Source: JAFGPL01 sp963781805 (lineage in GTDB: Bacteria; Bacteroidota; Bacteroidia; Bacteroidales; UBA10428). From it: a stretch of DNA of 64,000 bases. This document shows, one piece after another, positions 44,995 through 53,745 of this stretch (positions within the stretch are counted from its first letter, which is position 1; each line of letters starts with the position of its first letter). The stretch covers positions 868,001 to 932,000 of the forward strand of contig CAWAHF010000004.1 of assembly GCA_963781805.1 (NCBI GenBank). Reading direction: 5' to 3'. The position numbers and the translations under genes are program-made. The notes under the pieces are model-generated. The model was not told where the DNA came from. It made no database searches and worked only from the letters and a program-made list of their open reading frames with translations.

Positions 44995-47900
44995 TTTTTT
45001 TACTTTTTCAATTATCTTTTTACCATTTTTCCCTTTTAATGCTTTAGTCAGTTCAGGTAGAACTCCTGTTTTAAAATCATCTCTATTACTTTCAATTCTG
45101 CATTTATCTTCAATTATATCTGAAATCTCTTGTACAAATAAATCAACTTCATTTGATATTATTGAAAGTTGCTCTAATCCATAACTAATTTGTCTGATAT
45201 CAAGAATTTTAGTTGTTTGTTTTAATACAGGTCTAAAAGTCTCAAACAATTGCACGGCAATCGATAAATGAGCATCCCTATCTAAATCCACAAATCGCTT
45301 AATGCCCTGACCGAAAGTTGATAAATCTATGTTTTCATTTTCTAATTCCTTTGCTTCATCAATCAATATTGGTGTCAAATATTGCCTTGTTAGTTCTTCG
45401 CTAACAGTCCACATTTGTTGGAAACCGTTTAGAAATTTTTCAATTTCAGTTCGTTTAGCTTTATTCAAAAATTTGCTCGCTCTATTTGTACAAAGTGTTT
45501 TTAATATTGATTTTGTTTTTTCTGAATTAATTTGATACTTCTCAAAGTATTCTCTATCGATTTTTGCAAAATCATAAATTGCATGACATACACCATGAAA
45601 ATATGTGCGATTTGATGGCTTAATGAAATATGTGTCAGATAAAGAAGTATAAACTTTATGACCTAATTCTAAATCAGAGTCAATAAGTTTTGGTAATATT
45701 TGTTGCAAATGGGATATTCTAAATTTCTCTTTATTAGCAAGACGTACAAAGTTTGAAACTGAAAATTGATTTGATGAAAACACTTTAATTATAATTTCTC
45801 TGTTATTCTTGAAACTTGGAAGAGCTTTCGCAACTTTTGTTAAATCGGGTTCATTTAACAAAGCATCAATAGTTGATTCTAAAACGGTTTCTGTTGATTC
45901 CTTCTTTAAGGATAAATTATAGCTTTTTAGGCATTGCTTAAATTCATGCAGACCATTTAAATCAGTTAGTTTCTCATTACTCAAAAATGATTTTGAATTA
46001 ATGAGTTTTAACAATATGGTTTTAGATGCATCCGATGATACTTTGTTTATATTGTTAATGATTTGAGTTATAGAATATAAACCTTCCTTATTCTTTATTA
46101 ACTGCTCAGCAATATCATTTGGAGTTCTACTTAAAAATATTCGTTGTGCGACTTCTTTGTTAATATCATAAATGTCACTTAAGAGACGGGCAAAATCAGT
46201 TTCAGATAATTGAGATACCTTCTCGTAGAAAGCTTTATTTTCAATTAGTTTATTTAAGAGTATATCTAATTTATGATTGTTATCAAAAGCTCTGAAATTT
46301 ACTAATTCATTTAAGCTTTTAGAAATCTTAACTGGTTGGTTGATATCTTCTAGTGCAGAATTTAAAAGTAAGTCAACGCTCAGGTTTTTATAAATATCAA
46401 AAGCCAGTTGTCTTGCAATATCTGTCTTTTTGAGCTCTGACAAACAATTCCCCAGCAGGATAAAAGGTGCTGAATAAAACTTTTCCATCCAAAACGAAAA
46501 GTCTAGAACAAAAAGTCTTTGAATTGTTAACTTTTGATTGTTCCTATCTTGATAAATTCCTAAAGTTAATTCGTTTATAGGAGCCTCCTTTACAAATGAA
46601 TTTATCTGAGCATTGTCAACTAATTGCCCAATAAGAGGTTCTTTTTTGCCAAGTAATTCTGTTAATGCGAGTATTTCATTTTTTAGATGATAACCACCTT
46701 CCTCAAATATTCTAACTTTATGAAAAGGTATTATCGATTCAAACTCTTCGAGAATTAGTTTTTTCAAAGAGAAATCAAACTGTTCATATTCACGAACCAA
46801 TTTAATAAATTCAGCTTGAGACTTAAATGACTTTTTCGAATAATAGTTAATAATTCGTTTAGTAAATTCTATTTCGTTGAATAGGTCGCTTAATATTGAA
46901 CTTTCTTCAAGTTTAATAAGAGTTTTCAAGGTTGATGAAAAATCAAATGGAAATAGTCTTAGTTCCAAATAGTACTCAATTGTTAAACTTTTAATATGGG
47001 AGTTGTTGAATATCTCGGTGGCTAATCTATTTTCGCCATTTTCAATTAGGTTTTTAACCAAAGTTCCGAAATTTTCAGGAAGAGAATCAGTATAAGATAC
47101 GTACTTAATTATTTGGTCAGTTTTTACTCTTCGAATCCCTTTCTTTTTAAGGTCAGGAAATTGTAAAACTATTGATTGTACAATTAAGTCTGCAAATGAA
47201 GAATGGTGAAAAACAAAAAAAGAATCTTCTTCATAAAACAATCCTTTATCCTTTAATCGCTTAAAAACGGTTTGATTATTAACATCATTAAATGGCAATT
47301 GTGACTGAAATGGTATATTGAAACTATAAAGAGAAGCATACCTTAGTATCAATTCAATTTCATCCATGTTTTTAAAACCATAACTATCATAGAATTTTTT
47401 GTTCAGTATTTCGTTGTCAAAATCAGATAACAAACCTCCTTCTTTCCCCCAGAAATGAAGCAAAATTGAAAGTTTTAATAGATTGAAATTAATAAGTTCA
47501 AGAACAAAATTGAAATCACCAATTTCATATTCCGTTTCAGGAAACTTTTGTTTGTAAAAGTTTAGTCTGTTTTGAATTAGTTCTTTTATTCTATTCGCAT
47601 CACAAAAAATCTCATTATTGTATCGCTTCTTCCAAATAAATTCCCGTTGATAAATTTGTCCATTTACTACATCATCAATAAGGCTAGTATTACGGCTTAG
47701 GAAAATAGATTGTATTTGATTATAATCCTTTAATTCGACAAATAGTTCATCACTGAAGTTGAGATTATTCTGTATGTCGTCTACTATTAAAAAACTAAAT
47801 TGATTATTGAGAATACCAAGTTCCTTTTTAACATCAGATAATTTGATTTCTTCTGTAACTTTTATGTAGAAACTTTTAATTAAAGTCTGTTTTGCCAACT

Positions 47901-48651
47901 TACTTGCGACAAAATATGAAAAGGTTGTCTTTCCTGAACAGCTACTACCAACTAATAGATAGTTTTGCTCTCCCTTGTAAAGGTTAGACCTAGAATTCCT
48001 AAGGATATTTTTAAATAGCTGAAACTCTGGTTTTGATAGGACAATCCAATTGTTTTTTAAGAATTTCGAATTTGTATTAAACTCATCTTCTTTATCAAAA
48101 ACTTTGTCGATTGGTCGAATATTTGAAATACTCTGAATACCTTCCTCCTGAGGAAAAAGTTCTTGTTTAAGGAAATTAAATATATCCTTTTGTTTTTGAG
48201 ACGAAAGGTTTGCGATATATGCACATAGAATACTTGGTGTAATTATGTTATTATTTAAATCGAAACTAATCGATTTATCATTTAACATAGAATCTTTATC
48301 ATTTTCAACTAAATCTTCAGAAAAAGCAATATACAAAATCTTATATCCGTCTCTTATTTTCTTTTCCTTGAAGCCTTTAATAGTATTCCTTATTTTACTT
48401 TTTTTATCCTTCTTTTGAAGAGTCACTTGAACACTGATAGTTTTATCCTTTGTTGATAAATCAATATAAGATTCATTTTTCCTATAGTAATTTCTATTGT
48501 ATAGTTCCCAACCATAAACTCTATTTAATAGTCTAGAGTAGAAATTTTCAGCTTTCTTATAAGCATTTGTCCAACCACTATCGGCATCTTTCGTCAATTG
48601 AGAAAAATACGTATTAATTAATCTTTCTATTTCTTGCGAAATTTCTATCAT
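44989..48651 (-). CDS. SMEK-domain STAND NTPase (candidate anti-phage protein)
   Basis: About 1220 aa from the ATG at 48651. The frame is open 14 codons further, into palindrome M2, but MIEISQEIERLINTYFSQL is the natural start. Residues ~1-140 match the SMEK domain (LTKDADSGWTNAY, FYSRLLNRVYGW, DKTISVQVT), a likely REase-fold effector. The P-loop NTPase core has Walker A GSSCSGKTT (~235-243) and Walker B FLIVDDIQ (~287-294). The long C-terminal ~650 residues are helical repeats, as in STAND/Avs proteins that recognise phage proteins. The architecture is that of a single-gene immune receptor, and it fills cassette L-M alone. Confidence 0.8.
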   Translation of the reverse strand: MIEISQEIERLINTYFSQLTKDADSGWTNAYKKAENFYSRLLNRVYGWELYNRNYYRKNESYIDLSTKDKTISVQVTLQKKDKKSKIRNTIKGFKEKKIRDGYKILYIAFSEDLVENDKDSMLNDKSISFDLNNNIITPSILCAYIANLSSQKQKDIFNFLKQELFPQEEGIQSISNIRPIDKVFDKEDEFNTNSKFLKNNWIVLSKPEFQLFKNILRNSRSNLYKGEQNYLLVGSSCSGKTTFSYFVASKLAKQTLIKSFYIKVTEEIKLSDVKKELGILNNQFSFLIVDDIQNNLNFSDELFVELKDYNQIQSIFLSRNTSLIDDVVNGQIYQREFIWKKRYNNEIFCDANRIKELIQNRLNFYKQKFPETEYEIGDFNFVLELINFNLLKLSILLHFWGKEGGLLSDFDNEILNKKFYDSYGFKNMDEIELILRYASLYSFNIPFQSQLPFNDVNNQTVFKRLKDKGLFYEEDSFFVFHHSSFADLIVQSIVLQFPDLKKKGIRRVKTDQIIKYVSYTDSLPENFGTLVKNLIENGENRLATEIFNNSHIKSLTIEYYLELRLFPFDFSSTLKTLIKLEESSILSDLFNEIEFTKRIINYYSKKSFKSQAEFIKLVREYEQFDFSLKKLILEEFESIIPFHKVRIFEEGGYHLKNEILALTELLGKKEPLIGQLVDNAQINSFVKEAPINELTLGIYQDRNNQKLTIQRLFVLDFSFWMEKFYSAPFILLGNCLSELKKTDIARQLAFDIYKNLSVDLLLNSALEDINQPVKISKSLNELVNFRAFDNNHKLDILLNKLIENKAFYEKVSQLSETDFARLLSDIYDINKEVAQRIFLSRTPNDIAEQLIKNKEGLYSITQIINNINKVSSDASKTILLKLINSKSFLSNEKLTDLNGLHEFKQCLKSYNLSLKKESTETVLESTIDALLNEPDLTKVAKALPSFKNNREIIIKVFSSNQFSVSNFVRLANKEKFRISHLQQILPKLIDSDLELGHKVYTSLSDTYFIKPSNRTYFHGVCHAIYDFAKIDREYFEKYQINSEKTKSILKTLCTNRASKFLNKAKRTEIEKFLNGFQQMWTVSEELTRQYLTPILIDEAKELENENIDLSTFGQGIKRFVDLDRDAHLSIAVQLFETFRPVLKQTTKILDIRQISYGLEQLSIISNEVDLFVQEISDIIEDKCRIESNRDDFKTGVLPELTKALKGKNGKKIIEKVKKL

Positions 48652-48653
48652 AT

Positions 48654-48756
48654 CTGCTCGTCGTGGGTTGGATAAAAAATAGCTCTTTTGCAAGCTGAAG
48701 CATCGGCTTGTGCGCTGGAGCTTGCGAATGTGCTATTTGTGGGTTGGCTTTTCATT
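48654..48756. repeat. Inner flanking palindrome M2 (second repeat family)
   Basis: ATAGCTCTTTTGCAAGC faces GCTTGCGAATGTGCTAT, with GTGGGTTGG in direct orientation at both edges. Homologous to D2 (35750-35838), and likewise lies just upstream of the first immune-type gene of its cassette. Confidence 0.7.
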
Positions 48757-48786
48757 TTATGTTATTACGATTCTCTGTCTTAGCAT

Positions 48787-48920
48787 GAAACACAACGTTT
48801 ACATGTATGAAACGTTGGGGATTGCGAGCTTCGTCACTGTCTGCCGACACAAATGTTGATGCGTGGCAGAATACTCCACATAACCATCTAACCCCCAATG
48901 TTTTATACATGATGTTAGGC
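48787..48920. repeat. Cassette palindrome M (attC-like)
   Basis: Left core GAAACACAAC, left arm ACATGTATGAAACGTTGGGG; right arm CCCCAATGTTTTATACATG; right core GTTAGGC, a perfect GTTRRRY and the complement of Q's left core GCCTAAC. Confidence 0.82.
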
Positions 48921-48927
48921 AAAGTAC

Positions 48928-49800
48928 TTATTTACTGAATCTTAATCCAACTGAAAAATCAATCCGATTTAAGCTTTCATATTCACCTTTTTCTAATTTA
49001 ATTGTTTCTGTCTTTATTCCATCATTCCAGTCATATTCAAATAAAGTTCCTGTCAAATAGGAAATCTGAAATCCTAACGATAAATTTTCTGATAATCCAA
49101 TATCGTATCCAATATCAAAGGATAATCCCATTGTACTACCAGTCATTTTATACTTATCAATTATAACTTTATCGTTGGAATAGCCCATATAACCTAATGA
49201 CAAGTTCATGAGAAAAGCATTTTTTTTATCATGGCTCAAAAGTCTGGTCGAAAATGACGGACCTATGAATGAAATTGTCAAATCATCACTCATTTTACCA
49301 TAGGTTCTATTACCATCGGTGTCTTCAAGATAAATATTATCTAAACTATTTGACGACTTGAATAGATAGTACTTTAACCCAAAACCTAATGGTTCAGTGA
49401 AATAATAAGTCAATTCTCCTCCAAAATGATATCCAGATTTTAATTCACTTATGTAATCTTTAAAATCACTTGGAACACTTTCAGCAACTTTTGCAGTTTG
49501 ATAACTATATCCTCCATTTATTGCAATTCTAAAATGTTGATAGTTTTCATAACCTACAACTTTGTCTTTTGGTACTTCACTAGTTTGATAATAATCAAAT
49601 TGATGTGTTTTGATATTTGACACAGAAAGTAAAGTGCTTCTAATCTCATCTTTGTGTTTAAAAGTGAAATAGATATTGTCTGTTTTTACTTTCGTTATTT
49701 TACAATTAATCGAATCTCCGTCGTTTGTTACAATTAAATCCTGAGAGAATATCGAGTTAGAAACAAATATTAGGACTGCTACAATTAGTAATTTTCTCAT
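48928..49800 (-). CDS. Outer-membrane beta-barrel-like protein
   Basis: 290 aa. Signal peptide to ~19 (IFSQ). Residues ~20-60 form a small beta domain (DSINCKITKVKTDNIYFTFKH). From ~90 on there are alternating strands with aromatic girdles (YHFGGELTYYFTEPLGFGLKYY, FLMNLSLGYMG) ending in VGLRFSK with a penultimate aromatic, as in eight- to ten-stranded barrels. It overlaps the upstream lipoprotein gene by 4 bases (ATGA). The role is unknown; it may act with that lipoprotein. Confidence 0.75.
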   Translation of the reverse strand: MRKLLIVAVLIFVSNSIFSQDLIVTNDGDSINCKITKVKTDNIYFTFKHKDEIRSTLLSVSNIKTHQFDYYQTSEVPKDKVVGYENYQHFRIAINGGYSYQTAKVAESVPSDFKDYISELKSGYHFGGELTYYFTEPLGFGLKYYLFKSSNSLDNIYLEDTDGNRTYGKMSDDLTISFIGPSFSTRLLSHDKKNAFLMNLSLGYMGYSNDKVIIDKYKMTGSTMGLSFDIGYDIGLSENLSLGFQISYLTGTLFEYDWNDGIKTETIKLEKGEYESLNRIDFSVGLRFSK

Positions 49801-50519
49801 TTATTCTTTGCTTTAAAAGATTCAAATTCCGATTTTCCTGTTTTACTATCAATCAGTTCCAATTTTGGATGTCCAACAAAAGCTCCCATTGTAATTCCAC
49901 AACGCAAATAATATGTTTTACCCATTTTAACATCAATTGGCACTTCTGATTTTGCTTCCGTTCTAGCCCATAGAGAATTCAGTCCATCCTTTTTAATTTG
50001 AATTGTTGTTTTAAAGTTATTCTTCACTCGACAAATTACAGAATCGCCAAGGTATAAATCATAGCTAACCAATGCACCTGCGCCACTGTATCTATAAACG
50101 TTTATTATAGCATAATCAACATCTAATAACACCTCTTCCTCAACTTTAGGTGTATAACTTTCAATATTTTCAACTTTTAATATTTTGGCAGTAATCCTGT
50201 GGCATGTACTTCCCATTGCAGATGGTGGTGTGTGCTCAATAATCTTAATTGCATTTCCACCTGCTTTTCTGGCTTCTAATTTTGCTTTATCAATTACGAT
50301 GTCATAACTACATTTTGTACTAAATCCAGTATCACCAATTTTAACTTGTCCTAAAACCTCCGAATTATCAGGTTCAGATTGTTCTAATCCAATAACTACA
50401 ATATCTTGTTTGTAATCTAGTGGTGGATAAGACCTACTTATACTTGTTGAAATTTTGGGATTGCATGAACTGAAAAGAATCAATGCAGAAATAATTAATA
50501 ATCCATGTAATTTTTTCAT
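49797..50519 (-). CDS. Lipoprotein with DUF2846-like domain
   Basis: 240 aa; lipoprotein signal with lipobox LFSSC (~residue 19). The first half includes LEARKAGGNAIKIIEH, a heavy-metal-binding/YbjQ-like pattern. The second half has the DUF2846 layout AIINVYRYSGAGALVSYDLYL ... KTYYLRCGI. Likely periplasmic face of the outer membrane. Together with the barrel protein it makes cassette M-Q, the right-most unit of the array. Confidence 0.7.
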   Translation of the reverse strand: MKKLHGLLIISALILFSSCNPKISTSISRSYPPLDYKQDIVVIGLEQSEPDNSEVLGQVKIGDTGFSTKCSYDIVIDKAKLEARKAGGNAIKIIEHTPPSAMGSTCHRITAKILKVENIESYTPKVEEEVLLDVDYAIINVYRYSGAGALVSYDLYLGDSVICRVKNNFKTTIQIKKDGLNSLWARTEAKSEVPIDVKMGKTYYLRCGITMGAFVGHPKLELIDSKTGKSEFESFKAKNK

Positions 50520-50588
50520 TGTCTGTTAAATATTAATCTGTTTGTTATCTATAGTTTTAATTTTTGCAGTATGTTCTTTTAGTATTTT

Positions 50589-50654
50589 GCCTAACATCTA
50601 AATATACCTACCTTTTTTTCAAAAGGTAAGTATATTTCGCATATGTCGTTAACT
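50589..50654. repeat. Right-most palindrome Q (short attC-like site)
   Basis: A 66-bp site. GCCTAAC fits RYYYAAC, then AAATATACCTACCTTTT (50600-50616) pairs with AAAAGGTAAGTATATTT (50621-50637) around a 4-base loop, followed by GTTAACT. It is much shorter than the ~135-bp sites and marks the right border of the array. The rest of the gap to 50856 holds only the repeat at 50794. Confidence 0.7.
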
Positions 50655-50793
50655 GTTTGTTAAACTTAAAATATTGTTTATGAGTATTATAGTTATGTTT
50701 ATTAATATTTTGTTTCATCAGCATGAAATATATTCATAATTTACTATATCACCAAATCATCAATCGAATTTAGTTCAGCCGGGACTTCACGTC

Positions 50794-50831
50794 TGGCGCT
50801 TCGTACCGCTTAAAGTCCTGTGTATTAGCGG
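50794..50831. repeat. Dispersed intergenic repeat, copy of 1776-1813
   Basis: It contains ACCGCTTAAAGTCCT followed by TGTATTAGCGGT and lies just after the stop of the 50857-51876 gene. See the partner copy at 1776. Confidence 0.7.
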
Positions 50832-50856
50832 TTCGTGCTTTATTTCATGATTTATT

Positions 50857-51876
50857 TTATTCAATTAATTTGGAGTAATATTTTGCAACAGTTCTGAATG
50901 ATTCTTTTGGTTCCCATGTCATATCGGGATATGCATCACCATACCTATCAACATAGCTCTTAACCAAACTAAAACTTGCCATGTCAAGATCAAATGTTTT
51001 GTCTTCGTTAAAAGTCAAAGCAGGTGATATAAAGGTAAAAACAAACACACCATTTACTTTTGCTTCTTCAAGAATATAGAGTAAATCAGAGAGTTCTTGT
51101 GCCTGAATTTGCTCATCCCGAATATAATTGCCTTTAATTTGAAGAGGTGATTTTTTCTGATCCGTAATTGTCCATCCCCTGGCTCCTTTATCCTCAGCGC
51201 CTTTGTATGTGCAACACCCAAACTCTGTAATGATAACCGGCTTACCATAAGAAAAGTGTCGTTTAAGTCGTTCGGCATAAGAACTTCTATTGCGGACTTC
51301 TCTGTAATAGTCCAGGCACACAAAATCAAACAAACTCCAGTCAACTGCTTCAATCGGCGCTGACGAATAAGTAACCTGCCCCTGAAAAACCTGTCTTACT
51401 GCATTATTCACTTTTATCAAAAAAGCATTCAATGGTTTATTGTGTGAACCTAAAATTTTAAGTCGCCACAATAAAGATATTGAGTTACCAAGCCGTTCAA
51501 ATACATTATTACCTTTCAAAATACCTTTCATGAAGAATGTCAGTTCGCAACCTATAATGAAAATAAGTTTTGAATATTGCTTCCTCAAATGTTCCGATGC
51601 AATTGCGCATTTTACAGTATAGTCAAGTGTCTGCTGTTCGTTTTTGTCATGCAGGTGTGGTGATAGCCAAACTTCATATCCAAGTTTCAAAGCTGCTTCG
51701 GCTGTTACCGTCAATCTTTCAATGTCTGTCCCTGAAATTCTGATAGCATTACAATGTAAGTCTGTCATGATAATTTCAAGTTCACGCTTTACAACTGCGA
51801 TGTCAAATTTAGGTCTTGAATGATATTTTTCATTAAACTCAATGCCTATGTCGTAATTAATTCCTCGCTGTTTCAT
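50857..51876 (-). CDS. TIM-barrel glycoside-hydrolase-like protein
   Basis: 339 aa, cytoplasmic (no signal). Repeated beta/alpha pattern with two glutamates at strand ends: FIIGCELTFF (~residue 110) and VIITEFGCC (~216), the placement of acid/base and nucleophile in clan GH-A enzymes. Similar proteins are sometimes named abortive infection proteins in databases, but the fold suggests a glycosidase. Flanked on both sides by dispersed repeats that also flank the 1842-4102 gene pair. Confidence 0.65.
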   Translation of the reverse strand: MKQRGINYDIGIEFNEKYHSRPKFDIAVVKRELEIIMTDLHCNAIRISGTDIERLTVTAEAALKLGYEVWLSPHLHDKNEQQTLDYTVKCAIASEHLRKQYSKLIFIIGCELTFFMKGILKGNNVFERLGNSISLLWRLKILGSHNKPLNAFLIKVNNAVRQVFQGQVTYSSAPIEAVDWSLFDFVCLDYYREVRNRSSYAERLKRHFSYGKPVIITEFGCCTYKGAEDKGARGWTITDQKKSPLQIKGNYIRDEQIQAQELSDLLYILEEAKVNGVFVFTFISPALTFNEDKTFDLDMASFSLVKSYVDRYGDAYPDMTWEPKESFRTVAKYYSKLIE

Positions 51877-51930
51877 TTCGCTTTTTGTGAATTGGTCAAA
51901 AGTTTGGATGTTGCACTTAGTATGACCGTT

Positions 51931-52130
51931 AACTACTTATAACGACAGTTTTTGTCCCGGTAACCACCATATTTGATATTTACCGTGACATTGTGTACAT
52001 TTTATATCTTCAATGAATACAATCATTATGCTACTTTTTATAGTTAAGAATTGAATATCCGAATTCCTGATTTTTTTTGCATTTGCATGGGTATATATAT
52101 GGATGAAAGAATTTTTTAAACTTACATTCT
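51931..52130. repeat. 200-bp dispersed intergenic repeat, copy 2
   Basis: Homologous end to end to 4182-4381. It contains the inverted pair TGTCCCGGTAA/TTACCGTGACA and lies just upstream of the TIM-barrel gene on the minus strand. Confidence 0.75.
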
Positions 52131-52358
52131 CACATGCTAACGGTGAGAAACGTGTTGTGAATGAAAGTGCAGCACAATTTACAAATTATTTTTAATTTGC
52201 GGTTTAAATGAACAGGATAATTTTCAACCGGTTGTGAACAGGGAGAGGTTGAATAATGAACAGGGAACATCGATTTTTGAATTAAGAAGTGAAAAAAGGA
52301 AGAAAGACGGAATTAAATGTGGTTTGACCTTCCGCAACATGCAGGTGAGCAAATAAAA

Positions 52359-52678
52359 TGCGGTTTGGTTGCCTGAAAACCTTCGGGAAACCTAATGAGA
52401 TCTTGTCTGGTTGCCGGAAAATCTTCGGGAGACCAAATCAGAACATGTTTGTTTATTAGAAATCCTTCGGGAAGTCAAATCAAATCTTGTTTGGTTATCA
52501 GAATTCCTTCGTAAAGTCAAATCAGATCTTGTTTGGTTATCGAAAAACCTTCGGGAGACCAAATGAGATCTTGTTTGGTTATCAGAATTCCTTCGGGAAG
52601 CTAAATGAGATCTTGTTTGGTTACCGGAAATTCTTCGGGAAGTCAAATGAGATCTTGTTTGGTTACCGGAAATGAAAT
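52359..52678. repeat. 42-bp minisatellite, seven full units
   Basis: The landmark CTTCGG recurs at 52381, 52423, 52465, 52507 (as CTTCGT), 52549, 52591 and 52633, exactly every 42 bases. Unit pattern: GAGATCTTGTTTGGTTA, TCAGAATTCCTTCGGGAAG, TCAAAT. Because 42 is a multiple of 3, frames stay open on both strands, but no gene start or ribosome site supports coding. The rest of 52131-52905 shows nothing else. Confidence 0.88.
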
Positions 52679-52905
52679 GATGTGCAAAATGGTTTCTGTC
52701 GATTCGTTTAAAAAAAATGCAGGCAACTGATTAACACGGAATTCATTTGTATGCTACAAAAGATTTAATCAAAAAAATAGGGATATTTATCCGGCGAGAC
52801 GGGCAGTTTATCAAATATGAGGTCTCCGGGGTTTTTCATTTTAAATGATAATGCTTAAACTTGTTTAATTAAAATTATATTATGTTAAACTAAATTATTT
52901 GTATC

Positions 52906-53643
52906 ATGAAGAATTTTCCCATCTCAATCACAGATTCAAACGAACTTTACGGATTTTCTACCCGAACCAGTACCGTACTGGATAACCGGCTTTCGGGAGA
53001 TGCATTTGTTTCTTCTTACAACAAGTCACTGAAGGAAGCGAACAGCGAGCTGGCCTCAGCCCTGGGCAGGAACCTGGGAAGTGACTTCACCGGGTTGTTA
53101 TTTACCGGAGATGTAAAAAGGGATGACGGATTTATTTCGCTGCGGGATTATACCAGGTCTGAATGCCACAGCGCCGATCCGGCACGGGTAGAAGCTGCTC
53201 TGAAGGTCTATGAGGCAGTAGTAAATGTTGGCACAACCATTTACAAGCTGGGCTATGTGGATGAAACGGCAAAGCTGGAAGCGCTTTTTTCAGAACTGGA
53301 CAAGCCCGAAATGCAGGCTGCCCTGCAAGCCATCGAAGCTACCGGCAGGTATGAAACGCTGAAAGCTGCACAACTGGAATTCGAAGCTACCTATAAAGAT
53401 AAGACGATTACAGAATCGGAAATTAATTACCCGCTGGTAAAAGATTCGAAAATAAAAATCGCCAAAGCGCTGAACTGGCTGTTGAGCTATGTGGAAGCAA
53501 ATGCAGAATTGAATACCGATGGATTTGTCAAGGCCGAAAGTGAGATCGACGAAATAATTACCGATATTGTTACCATAGCCCGTGCCCGCAAAACGCGTGA
53601 TAGCAACAGCAAGAAAAAAGAAGAAGAAATTAAAAAGGAGTAA
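52906..53643 (+). CDS. DUF6261-family protein
   Basis: A 245-aa soluble helical protein. It matches the layout of the Bacteroidota-specific DUF6261 family: an early YGFSTRTSTVLD segment, a central helical core and a coiled, charged C-terminus (RDSNSKKKEEEIKKE). The function is unknown. It has its own promoter region and ends 69 bases before a strong terminator. The 42-bp minisatellite lies ~230 bp upstream. Confidence 0.75.
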   Translation: MKNFPISITDSNELYGFSTRTSTVLDNRLSGDAFVSSYNKSLKEANSELASALGRNLGSDFTGLLFTGDVKRDDGFISLRDYTRSECHSADPARVEAALKVYEAVVNVGTTIYKLGYVDETAKLEALFSELDKPEMQAALQAIEATGRYETLKAAQLEFEATYKDKTITESEINYPLVKDSKIKIAKALNWLLSYVEANAELNTDGFVKAESEIDEIITDIVTIARARKTRDSNSKKKEEEIKKE

Positions 53644-53712
53644 CCGGATTTACATTTTTTTTTTATAACTTGCCATCACTTTGATTAGTGCGGATTTAAT
53701 TGTGTTGTGAAG

Positions 53713-53745
53713 CAGGCGCCCTCTCCGGGCGTCTGTTTTTTTTTT
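53713..53745 (+). terminator. Rho-independent terminator of the DUF6261 gene
   Basis: CAGGCGCCC (53713-53721), loop TCTCC, GGGCGTCTG (53727-53735), then ten T's. The remaining 300 bases before 54053 contain no gene or further signal that I can see. Confidence 0.9.

Noticed and set aside
52392..52675. Repeat-containing proteins on both strands of the minisatellite
   Set aside because: Open frames result from a repeat length divisible by three; there is no start context and the composition is low-complexity on both strands.
52381..52678. CRISPR array
   Set aside because: The 42-bp units follow each other directly with no unique spacers and drift along their whole length; no cas gene is present.
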